Below are positions 6,209 through 12,097 of a stretch of DNA of 12,097 nt, in pieces. The position numbers were made by a program, and so were the translations under genes. The notes under the pieces are model-generated. The model was given only the letters and a program-made list of their open reading frames with translations. It did not search any database and had not been told where the DNA came from. The stretch lies in assembly GCA_001871815.1 (NCBI GenBank), contig MNVP01000065.1, positions 1 through 12,097 on the forward strand. Reading direction: 5' to 3'. The first letter of the stretch is position 1, and every line of letters begins with the position of its first letter. The DNA comes from Candidatus Omnitrophica bacterium CG1_02_40_15. GTDB taxonomy: Bacteria; Omnitrophota; Gorgyraeia; Gorgyraeales; Gorgyraeaceae.

Positions 6209-7295
6209 CATTAAAATAAAATTAAAAGATGTGGAAATCAAGTTATCCAATCTAAAGCTGTATCTAAGTGTAGATAAGAATAAAACCCGGCTGGAAGAAT
6301 TAGAATTACAGCTTGCAAACCCTGGTTTCTGGGACGACCAGGAGAAGTCCATGCCTATTATCCAGGAATTAAAGATAGCGCGTTCAATATTGGATCCTTA
6401 TTTTGAAGCAAGAAAAGAATTTGATGAGCTTGGAGAATTAGCTGTCATACTGGATGAGCAGGATATGGGGTCAATGAAAGAGGTTTCAGAATCGCTGAAT
6501 CAACTTGCTAAGAAATTGGAAAGCCTGGAATTCAGAAGCCTTTTAAACGGCGAAAACGATATTAATAATGCTATTCTGAGTATTCATTCTGGAGCAGGTG
6601 GCACAGAATCCTGCGACTGGGCTAGTATGCTTTTAAGGATGTATTCAATGTGGGCTGAGAAAAAAGGATATAAGGTTGAAATGATTGATATGCTGCAGGG
6701 AGAAGGAGCTGGCCTTAAAAGCGCAGATATTATTATAACAGGTTCTTATGCATATAGTTATCTTAAGTCAGAAAAAGGAGTTCATCGCTTGGTGAGGATT
6801 TCTCCTTTTGACTCAAATAAAAGGCGGCATACGTCTTTTGCATCCGTGGATGTTATACCTGAGGTTGCAGATGATATAAAGATAGATATAAATGAAGCTG
6901 ATTTAAAGATAGATACATACAGGGCTGGAGGCGCAGGCGGCCAGAATGTAAACAAGGTGGAAACAGCTGTCAGGATTACTCATGTTCCTACAGGTATTAT
7001 TGTGCAGTGCCAGAAAGAAAGGTCTCAGTTTAAAAATAAAACTACTGCAATGAAGATATTAAAAGCAAAACTCTATGAACGGGAGATTGAAGAGAAGAAA
7101 AAAGAGTTGGAAAAAGAGTATGCCAAAAAGCAGAAAATAGAATGGGGCAGCCAGATTCGCTCATATGTCATGCATCCATATTCAATGGTAAAGGATCACA
7201 GGACTGATCATGAGACATCTAATGTGAATGCAGTCATGGACGGTGGGCTGGATGAATTTATGGAGACATTCTTGAAATGGAAGGCAAAGAAGTAG
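6198..7295 (+). CDS. prfB: Peptide chain release factor 2
   Basis: RF2 ends translation at UAA and UGA codons. The 365-residue protein has the RF2-specific tripeptide S202-P-F that reads the stop codon (RISPFDSNKRRHTSF) and the catalytic loop G247-G-Q (RAGGAGGQNVNKVET) that enters the peptidyl-transferase centre. Many bacteria regulate prfB with a +1 frameshift at an early UGA. Here the frame runs straight through the corresponding region (LKLYLSVDKNKTRLEEL), so that control is absent. AAAGG at 6188-6192 lies 5 nt before the start at 6198. The start overlaps the extended end of ogt by 11 nt. The stop is 2 nt before a TAAGCTT repeat. Confidence 0.95.
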   Translation: MLNDIKIKLKDVEIKLSNLKLYLSVDKNKTRLEELELQLANPGFWDDQEKSMPIIQELKIARSILDPYFEARKEFDELGELAVILDEQDMGSMKEVSESLNQLAKKLESLEFRSLLNGENDINNAILSIHSGAGGTESCDWASMLLRMYSMWAEKKGYKVEMIDMLQGEGAGLKSADIIITGSYAYSYLKSEKGVHRLVRISPFDSNKRRHTSFASVDVIPEVADDIKIDINEADLKIDTYRAGGAGGQNVNKVETAVRITHVPTGIIVQCQKERSQFKNKTTAMKILKAKLYEREIEEKKKELEKEYAKKQKIEWGSQIRSYVMHPYSMVKDHRTDHETSNVNAVMDGGLDEFMETFLKWKAKK

Positions 7296-7297
7296 CC

Positions 7298-7390
7298 ATA
7301 AGCTTTAAGCCGTAAGCTGTAAGCATAATTTTAAAAGACTTTTCTTTTTTTAATTTTTAGCTTATAACTTATAGCTTACAGCTTATAGCT
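7298..7390 (+). repeat. TAAGCTT-heptamer inverted repeat, copy 2 (prfB/secA)
   Basis: The left arm (7298-7324) and the right arm (7359-7390) are degenerate TAAGCTT-type heptamers in inverted orientation, with a T-rich loop containing TTTTCTTTTTTT. It starts 2 nt after the prfB stop and ends 7 nt before the secA ATG. It therefore fills the gap and leaves no room for a Shine-Dalgarno site. Confidence 0.9.
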
Positions 7391-7397
7391 GAAAAAT

Positions 7398-10202
7398 ATG
7401 TTCAATTGGATATTAAGCAAGATTATTGGAACGCAGAATGAAAGGGAAATCAAGAGGCTGAGGCCCTTGGTGGATAAAATAAATTCTTTTGAGCCGGAGA
7501 TCCAGAAGCTTTCCAATGCAGAGCTTCGCGAAAAGACAGGCCAATTCCGCAAGAGGCTTTTAGATGGCGAGGCTTTGGATGATATTTTGCCAGAGGCTTT
7601 CAGCGTAGTGCGCGAGGCCAGTAAGCGCGCTGTAAACATGAGGCATTTTGATGTCCAGCTTATCGGCGGGATTGTGCTTCATCAGGGAAAGATCAGCGAG
7701 ATGTCAACAGGCGAGGGAAAGACGCTTGTGGCGACTTTGCCTGCTTATTTGAATGCCTTGAGCGGTAAGGGAGTTCATATCATAACAGTAAATGATTATC
7801 TTGCGCGAAGAGACAGGGAATGGATGGGGCCTATATATGAATTCTTGGGCCTTACAGTTGGCGTTATCCAGCATGATATGGATCCAGAGTTAAGACAGAT
7901 AGCTTATGGAAGCGATATTACTTACGGAACAAATAATGAATATGGTTTTGATTATCTTAGGGACAACATGGTTGTCAGAAAAGAAGATATGGTCCAGCGC
8001 GAATTGAATTATGCGATTGTAGATGAAGTTGACAGTATTCTTATAGATGAGGCTCGTACCCCGCTTATTATTTCAGGGCCTTCAGATGAGGCTACTGATA
8101 AATATTATAAATGCGATAAGATAGTTCCTAGATTAAAAGGAAAGATTATCTTAGAAAAGGATGAGATTGACGCAAAGTTTAAAGGCATAGATTTGTCTAA
8201 GGGTTATGATTACATAGTTGATGAAAAGGCAAACACAGCTCATCTTACAGAAGACGGGGAAATAAAAGCTGCTGAGATGCTTGGTATAAGCAATATGCAT
8301 GATATCTCTACAATGGAATACAGGCACCATGTGATACAGGCGTTAAAAGCTCGCAGCATTCTTTTTCAAAAGGACGTGGATTATGTTGTAAAAGATGGCG
8401 AGGTCATTATTGTAGATGAATTTACAGGCCGTTTGATGCCAGGAAGAAGGTGGTCAGACGGGCTGCATCAGGCAATAGAGGCGAAAGAAGGCCTTAAGAT
8501 AGAAAGAGAAAATCAGACGCTCGCCACAATCACATTCCAGAATTATTTCAGGATGTATAAAAAACTGGCTGGCATGACAGGCACTGCAATGACAGAAGCT
8601 AATGAATTCAGCCATATTTATAAATTAGACACAGTCTCGATACCTACGAACAGGCCTTTAATAAGAGTCAATCATCCGGATATAATTTATAAAACAGAAA
8701 AAGAGAAATTCAACGCAGTGTGTAATGAGATAGAGGAACTATATAAAAAAGGGAGGCCTGTCTTGGTAGGCACTATCACAATAGAAAAGTCAGAACGATT
8801 AAGTTCGATTTTGAAAAGGCGCGGCATCCCGCACAATGTTTTAAATGCAAAGTATCATGAAATGGAAGCGACTATTGTGGCTCAGGCAGGAAGGTTAAAT
8901 GGGGTTACGATTGCTACAAATATGGCTGGCAGAGGCACAGATATTTTACTCGGCGGCAATCCGGAATTTATGGTTAATGACTGGCTGAAGGCAAAAGGCA
9001 TGGGCCCTAAAGATGTGAGCCAGGAAGAACGCGAGAAGTGGCTTATCGAGGCAAAGGAAAAGGTAAAGGATGAGCATGAGAAGGTTGTAGGTTTAGGCGG
9101 ATTGCATATCATAGGCACTGAGCGCCATGAATCCCGGCGCATAGATAATCAGCTGCGCGGCCGTTCAGGGAGGCAGGGCGACCCTGGCTCATCAAGGTTT
9201 TACATATCTTTAGAAGATGACTTGATGCGGCTTTTTGGTTCAGACAGAATCTCTTCTATTTACGAAAGGCTTGGGATAGAAGAAGGGCAGGATATACAGC
9301 ACCCGCTTATATCGAGAGCCATAGAAGTTGCTCAGAAAAGAGTGGAACAGCATAATTTTGATATACGTAAGCATGTGCTTGAATATGACAATGTAATGAA
9401 TAAGCAAAGAGAAGTTATATATGAAGAGAGAAAGAAAATTCTCATAGGGGAGAACGTCAGAGAGCATATTTACGAGATTATAGAAGAAGTATTAGACGAT
9501 GCAATAATAATGTATATGAATCCAGAAGTGCACAAGGCTGATTGGAAATACGCGGAATTCAATGAATGGCTCTGGTCAAAGTTTAACATAAGGATTCAGA
9601 ATATAGAAGAGATGGTTGAAGGCAAAGACGCGGAAGGCATCCTGGATTACTTAGTCGAAATAATAAAATCAGCGTATATGGACAAAGAAAAAAATATGCC
9701 TCAGGGATTGATGCAGCATCTTGAAAAGATGATAATGCTTCAGGTTATTGATACTAAATGGAAAGACCATCTTTACGCAATGGATAATCTGAGGGAAGGC
9801 ATAGGCCTTCGGGCATATGGCCAGCGCGACCCGCTTGTAGAATACCAGCATGAAGGTTATGACATGTTTATGGCAATGATAGAGAGCGTAAAACATGAAA
9901 CAATAGAATTTTTATTCAAGGTGCAGGCAGTAAAAGAAGAAGGTTCCATAAGAGGAGTATTTCAATCTCTACAGCAGGAATTTGTAAAGACAGATGCAGT
10001 TTCTATGTCCAAGATTCCGGCGCCTCAGGCGCAAAAAAGAGAAAAATTTCAGGAAAAGCTTCCAGAAGACCCCGTACCACAAGGGTACGGGGCAGGCAGA
10101 CCTTCAGTAGAACAATATAAACGCTCAGAACCAAAAGTCGGCCGCAATGACCCATGCCCCTGCGGAAGCGGAAAAAAATATAAAAAATGCTGTGGAAAAT
10201 GA
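7398..10202 (+). CDS. secA: Protein translocase ATPase SecA
   Basis: SecA is the ATPase that drives unfolded preproteins through the SecYEG channel. The 934-residue length is normal. Walker A is at 103-109 (STGEGKT) and the DEVD box at 209-212. The preprotein cross-linking region, the second nucleotide-binding fold (NMAGRGTDILLGGNPEF; GLHIIGTERHESRRIDNQLRGRSGRQGDPG) and the helical scaffold follow in order. The C-terminus carries the zinc-binding tail C920-X-C922-X8-C931-C932, which binds SecB or ribosomes in other bacteria. The linker before it contains the in-frame 26-nt palindrome (about residues 891-899, D-P-V-P-Q-G-Y-G-A), in a region variable among SecA proteins. The start matches the family N-terminus (MFNWILSKIIGTQNEREI). 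It has no Shine-Dalgarno site because a repeat lies directly upstream. Confidence 0.97.
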   Translation: MFNWILSKIIGTQNEREIKRLRPLVDKINSFEPEIQKLSNAELREKTGQFRKRLLDGEALDDILPEAFSVVREASKRAVNMRHFDVQLIGGIVLHQGKISEMSTGEGKTLVATLPAYLNALSGKGVHIITVNDYLARRDREWMGPIYEFLGLTVGVIQHDMDPELRQIAYGSDITYGTNNEYGFDYLRDNMVVRKEDMVQRELNYAIVDEVDSILIDEARTPLIISGPSDEATDKYYKCDKIVPRLKGKIILEKDEIDAKFKGIDLSKGYDYIVDEKANTAHLTEDGEIKAAEMLGISNMHDISTMEYRHHVIQALKARSILFQKDVDYVVKDGEVIIVDEFTGRLMPGRRWSDGLHQAIEAKEGLKIERENQTLATITFQNYFRMYKKLAGMTGTAMTEANEFSHIYKLDTVSIPTNRPLIRVNHPDIIYKTEKEKFNAVCNEIEELYKKGRPVLVGTITIEKSERLSSILKRRGIPHNVLNAKYHEMEATIVAQAGRLNGVTIATNMAGRGTDILLGGNPEFMVNDWLKAKGMGPKDVSQEEREKWLIEAKEKVKDEHEKVVGLGGLHIIGTERHESRRIDNQLRGRSGRQGDPGSSRFYISLEDDLMRLFGSDRISSIYERLGIEEGQDIQHPLISRAIEVAQKRVEQHNFDIRKHVLEYDNVMNKQREVIYEERKKILIGENVREHIYEIIEEVLDDAIIMYMNPEVHKADWKYAEFNEWLWSKFNIRIQNIEEMVEGKDAEGILDYLVEIIKSAYMDKEKNMPQGLMQHLEKMIMLQVIDTKWKDHLYAMDNLREGIGLRAYGQRDPLVEYQHEGYDMFMAMIESVKHETIEFLFKVQAVKEEGSIRGVFQSLQQEFVKTDAVSMSKIPAPQAQKREKFQEKLPEDPVPQGYGAGRPSVEQYKRSEPKVGRNDPCPCGSGKKYKKCCGK
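10070..10095 (-). repeat. 26-nt GC-rich palindromic element, copy 3 (in secA)
   Basis: This is the exact reverse complement of 1-26, read in frame in the secA linker as P-V-P-Q-G-Y-G. Orientation and reading frame differ from the copies in bamD and lptE. All three copies share CTG before the palindrome, so the element is at least 26 nt long. Confidence 0.92.
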
Positions 10203-10205
10203 AAC

Positions 10206-10297
10206 AGCTTTAAGCTGTAAGTTTTAAGTTATAAGCTAAAAATAAAATCCATTCGTTTTTTATAGCTTAAAGCTTATAGCTTACGGCTTATAGCTTA
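10206..10297 (+). repeat. TAAGCTT-heptamer inverted repeat, copy 3 (secA/lnt)
   Basis: The left arm (10206-10237) and right arm (10264-10297) are runs of degenerate TAAGCTT-type heptamers in inverted orientation. It begins 3 nt after the secA stop and ends 4 nt before the lnt ATG, the same placement as the other two copies. Confidence 0.9.
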
Positions 10298-10301
10298 AGA
10301 T

Positions 10302-11804
10302 ATGTTACTTTCAATACTTTCTGCGATAGTATTAATATTATCCTTCCCTAATTTTAATCTAAGTTTCTTGGCTTTTTTCGGTTTTATCCCGCTTTTCTTT
10401 GCAATTGAAGACAAATCCCCTAAAAATGCATTTCTAATTTTCTATATTACAGGATTTATTTTTTGTATAGGAGTTTTATACTGGCTTTATCACGTAACTT
10501 TTATAGGCTTAATCATTCTATGTCTATATCTAGCGTTATATTTCGGTATTTTTGGGCTTCTTTTTTCTCTATACGCTAAACGCTCTACGCTCTACGCTAT
10601 GCCTCTGGTCTGGATAATTCTAGAATACATTCAGGCGCATCTTTTCATAATGGGTTTTGGCTGGCTATCATTAGGTTATTCGCAGTATAAAAATCTGCCC
10701 CTAATTCAGATAGCTGATTTTTCAGGAGTATATGGAGTTTCGTTTGTGGTGATGATGGTAAATGTGGCTATTTGGCATGTCATTGCGAGGATGTTTGTTA
10801 AATGTCATTGCGAGGAGCGAAGCGACGAAGCAATCCTTTTTTTGAGATTGCTTCGCTTCGCTCGCAATGACAAAAGAGAAATATTACTCCTCGCAATGAC
10901 AAGTTTAGTTTTGATTGCAGGTTATACTTATGGATTTTTCAGACTAAATGAAAGACATGGCTCAAACTCTATAAAAATTTCAGTTATCCAGGGCAATATT
11001 CCTCAGGAACTTAAATGGGATCCAGCGGCTCAAGATATGATAATTGAAAAATACACTGCTCTTACAAAGATGGCCAGCCTTGATATCCCTGGTCTAATAG
11101 TCTGGCCAGAGACGTCTTTTCCTGGTTTTTTTGAAATAGATGAAGAAATTACCAATAAGGTTTTGAATCTGGCAAAGGATATAAAGATTCCGATTTTAAT
11201 AGGAGCTAATACAGAAAGGCCCTCATCCTTCCCTCTCCCTGAAGGGGAGAGGGTTAGGGTGAGGGGATATTTCAATAGCGCAGCGTTTATTTCCAGCCAG
11301 GGCAAGTTTATAGATAAATATGATAAGATTCATCTTGTTCCATTTGGCGAATACGTGCCATTCTCAAATAAATTTCCAGCATTACATAAATTAGTGCTAG
11401 GCGAAATCGGGGAATTTACCCCAGGCAAGGATTTTAAAACGTTTAATCTCAAACCACGAACGACGAACGACGAACGACGAATGACAAACGACGAAACCAG
11501 ATTTGGTGTCTTAATTTGCTTCGAAGACATCTTCCCGGAACTTTCCAGAAAGTTTGTTAAAAGCGGCGCAAAATTCCTAATTGTTATCACAAATGATGCA
11601 TGGTATGGCAAAAGCGGGGCAGCATACCAGCATACAGCGAATTCAGTTTTCCGCGCAATAGAGAATCGCACGCCTATTGTCCGCTGTGCCAACACAGGCT
11701 ATTCCTGCTTTATAGATTCAAGAGGCAGAATCTACGATAGCGTGGAAGAAAAAGGTTCACATCTTTTTGTTACAGGCTACAAGACATCAGAAGTTAAATT
11801 TTGA
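10302..11804 (+). CDS. lnt: Apolipoprotein N-acyltransferase with four in-frame repeat insertions
   Basis: Lnt adds the third acyl chain to the N-terminal cysteine of lipoproteins at the periplasmic face of the inner membrane. The N-terminal half has several membrane helices (from MLLSILSAIVLILSFPNFNLS on). The nitrilase-type domain has the catalytic triad E270 (VWPETSFPG), K342 (YDKIHLVPFGEY) and C406 (LICFEDIFPE); E. coli uses E267, K335 and C387. Lysine to cysteine is 64 residues here against 52 in E. coli, which fits a 14-residue insert in between. Four repeat-derived segments lie in frame: LYAKRSTLYA (90-99), a nested pair around CHCEERSDEAI...LRFARNDK (159-200), SSFPLPEGERVRVRG (307-322) and PRTTNDERRMTNDE (385-398). 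All fall in loops, and no catalytic residue is lost, so activity is likely but unproven. The start has no Shine-Dalgarno site. Pre-lipoproteins from bamD and lptE are likely substrates. Confidence 0.92.
   Translation: MLLSILSAIVLILSFPNFNLSFLAFFGFIPLFFAIEDKSPKNAFLIFYITGFIFCIGVLYWLYHVTFIGLIILCLYLALYFGIFGLLFSLYAKRSTLYAMPLVWIILEYIQAHLFIMGFGWLSLGYSQYKNLPLIQIADFSGVYGVSFVVMMVNVAIWHVIARMFVKCHCEERSDEAILFLRLLRFARNDKREILLLAMTSLVLIAGYTYGFFRLNERHGSNSIKISVIQGNIPQELKWDPAAQDMIIEKYTALTKMASLDIPGLIVWPETSFPGFFEIDEEITNKVLNLAKDIKIPILIGANTERPSSFPLPEGERVRVRGYFNSAAFISSQGKFIDKYDKIHLVPFGEYVPFSNKFPALHKLVLGEIGEFTPGKDFKTFNLKPRTTNDERRMTNDETRFGVLICFEDIFPELSRKFVKSGAKFLIVITNDAWYGKSGAAYQHTANSVFRAIENRTPIVRCANTGYSCFIDSRGRIYDSVEEKGSHLFVTGYKTSEVKF
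10570..10599 (+). repeat. TACGC-heptamer repeat inside lnt
   Basis: Consecutive 7-bp units TATACGC, TAAACGC, TCTACGC, TCTACGC match the arm of the repeat upstream of murJ. They are translated as L-Y-A-K-R-S-T-L-Y-A between two membrane helices. Only one arm is seen, so this is a half element or a shortened one. The other two frames of this strand are not both open, so the frame seems selected. Confidence 0.8.
10778..10901. repeat. Nested TGTCATTGCGAGGA palindromes inside lnt
   Basis: An outer pair of perfect 14-bp inverted ends, TGTCATTGCGAGGA (10778-10791) and TCCTCGCAATGACA (10888-10901), encloses a complete element of the same family (10803-10872). The inner element has ends TGTCATTGCGAG and CTCGCAATGACA and inner stems around GAAGCAATC and GATTGCTTC. 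The inner copy encodes CHCEERSDEAI and LLRFARNDK, peptide strings known to recur in predicted proteins of unrelated bacteria. The whole segment sits in frame in a loop between two membrane helices of Lnt. Confidence 0.92.
11220..11266. repeat. GGGGAGAGGG palindromic element inside lnt
   Basis: CCCTCTCCC (11231-11239) pairs with GGGAGAGGG (11245-11253), with imperfect outer arms CCCTCATCC and GGGTGAGGGG. It is translated as S-S-F-P-L-P-E-G-E-R-V-R-V-R-G, a string known to recur in many environmental genomes. It lies in a surface loop of the nitrilase domain between the catalytic E270 and K342. Confidence 0.88.
11454..11495 (+). repeat. Six tandem CGACGAA heptamers inside lnt
   Basis: CCACGAA, CGACGAA three times, TGACAAA, CGACGAA: six 7-bp units, 42 nt, exactly 14 codons (P-R-T-T-N-D-E-R-R-M-T-N-D-E). 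The segment lies just before the strand that carries the catalytic C406. The length being a multiple of both 7 and 3 keeps the frame. Confidence 0.9.
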
Positions 11805-11808
11805 TAGT

Positions 11809-11849
11809 AAAAAAATCTCTTGCGCCGCAAAAGTCTGTGCGGCATCAAG
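11809..11849 (-). terminator. Candidate intrinsic terminator for minus-strand transcription
   Basis: On the minus strand a hairpin with GCCGCA/TGCGGC (6 bp), a small bulge and CTTG/CAAG (4 bp) is followed by AGA and seven T (11815-11809). It would stop a transcript arriving from the right, for example from a gene beyond the window or from a minus-strand RNA in this gap. On the plus strand the hairpin has no U-tract. Confidence 0.5.
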
Positions 11850-11956
11850 CAGAAAATGAAGCCCACCCTGACTAACATCTTGTGGGTGAAATACTTAGCC
11901 CGCCATTGTTTCTGTGGCGGGCTAATGTATAACCGCCAGTTGGCATTTTTTGCTTG
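11846..11956 (+). other. Candidate structured RNA or hairpin cluster after lnt
   Basis: CAAGCAGAAAATG (11846-11858) can pair over 13 positions, with one G-U, with CATTTTTTGCTTG (11944-11956). The closed region holds a CCCAC/GTGGG hairpin (11862-11886) and a 10-bp hairpin TTAGCCCGCC/GGCGGGCTAA (11895-11925). No open reading frame and no tRNA shape was seen. It could be a small RNA, a 3' processing structure for lnt mRNA or another repeat family. The single G-U favours the plus strand, since on the minus strand the same position is an A-C mismatch. The long outer stem and the hairpin at 11819-11849 compete for CAAG at 11846-11849. Confidence 0.35.
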
Positions 11957-11981
11957 AAAAAATATAACTTTATGATATAAT
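11954..11981 (+). promoter_or_regulatory. Sigma-70-type promoter for a gene beyond the window
   Basis: TTGAAA (11954-11959), 16 bases, then a perfect TATAAT (11976-11981) in AT-rich DNA. The start site would be near 11988, so the transcript would begin just before the palindrome at 11993. No gene starts before the window ends. The remaining bases hold only two palindromes. Confidence 0.6.
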
Positions 11982-11992
11982 TAGTTTTAAAT

Positions 11993-12020
11993 GTAGGGGA
12001 CGGTCGCGACCGTCCCCTAC
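11993..12020. repeat. Perfect 28-bp palindrome GTAGGGGACGGTCG
   Basis: GTAGGGGACGGTCG followed by its exact reverse complement. Compared with the copy at 2649-2676 one base in each arm has changed (GGGAACGG to GGGGACGG), and the paired base changed too, so the palindrome stays perfect. Confidence 0.9.
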
Positions 12021-12049
12021 AAAGAATAATTCCTGCAAAGCTCATGCTT

Positions 12050-12078
12050 GTAGGGACAGGACAGTATCCTGTCCCTCC
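12050..12078. repeat. Diverged GTAGGGACAGGACA palindrome
   Basis: AGGGACAGGA (12052-12061) and TCCTGTCCCT (12067-12076) are inverted around a 5-nt loop. It is a variant of the copy at 6152-6180 with changes in the centre and at the right end. Confidence 0.82.
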
Positions 12079-12097
12079 CTAAATATAAGAGCAAAGC

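Noticed and set aside
6198..6330. Programmed +1 frameshift in prfB
   Set aside because: The frame is continuous and there is no early UGA or slippery CUU site at the expected position.
10803..10872. The TGTCATTGCGAGGA element as a new repeat family
   Set aside because: Its translated strings are already common in predicted proteins from many bacteria; only the nesting and the position in lnt are notable.
11454..11495. CRISPR-like array
   Set aside because: The 7-bp units are directly adjacent with no spacers, and no cas gene is present.
11030..11695. Minus-strand open frames opposite lnt with strings such as LTLSPSGRG and SFVIRRSSFVV
   Set aside because: These strings are the reverse translation of the palindromic and heptamer repeats; the plus strand has a complete catalytic triad.
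11935..11951. Plus-strand intrinsic terminator (GCC-AGTT-GGC followed by T6)
   Set aside because: The stem is only 3 bp, too weak to claim, although the T-run is real.
11805..11992. tRNA or 6S RNA gene
   Set aside because: There is no cloverleaf or acceptor CCA. The serial hairpins do not form the single long rod with a central bubble expected of 6S RNA.

Overview
This window looks like the chromosome of a diderm (Gram-negative) bacterium. It encodes outer-membrane assembly (BamD-like), LPS assembly (LptE), lipoprotein acylation (Lnt), lipid II flipping (MurJ) and general secretion (SecA). It is AT-leaning, with many AGA/AGG/ATA codons. The gene set, the style of the BamD N-terminus and the density of short palindromic repeats suggest an uncultivated PVC-side or candidate phylum such as Candidatus Omnitrophota. 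That placement is an inference, not a proof. No phage, insertion sequence, CRISPR array, rRNA or tRNA was found.

Layout. At 3-1563 are bamD (5' end outside the window) and lptE, overlapping by 20 nt. At 1678-2643 is holA, convergent with rpsT (2673-2951, minus strand), which has its own strong promoter. From 3083 to 11804 a same-strand run follows: murJ, uvrC (22-nt overlap), ogt, prfB (11-nt overlap), secA and lnt. It may be one transcription unit, but its promoter is not visible. The last 293 nt hold no gene. They contain a set of hairpins, a minus-strand terminator candidate, a plus-strand promoter and two palindromes. The envelope genes are functionally linked: SecA exports pre-lipoproteins, Lnt adds their third acyl chain, and BamD and LptE are themselves probable lipoproteins.

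The unusual feature is an invasion by short palindromic repeats of at least eight families, together about 18 copies. They fill almost every gene junction and also sit in frame inside genes. They make up part of the LptE signal peptide, the BamD N-terminus, the SecA linker, the Ogt C-terminus and four separate segments of Lnt. They provide the stop codons of rpsT and uvrC. Several families, although unlike in sequence, are built from degenerate 7-bp units arranged as inverted arms. The nearest established parallel is the Rickettsia palindromic elements that insert in frame into proteins. The LptE case is the clearest: removing 81 nt between 9-nt direct repeats restores a classical lipoprotein signal peptide.
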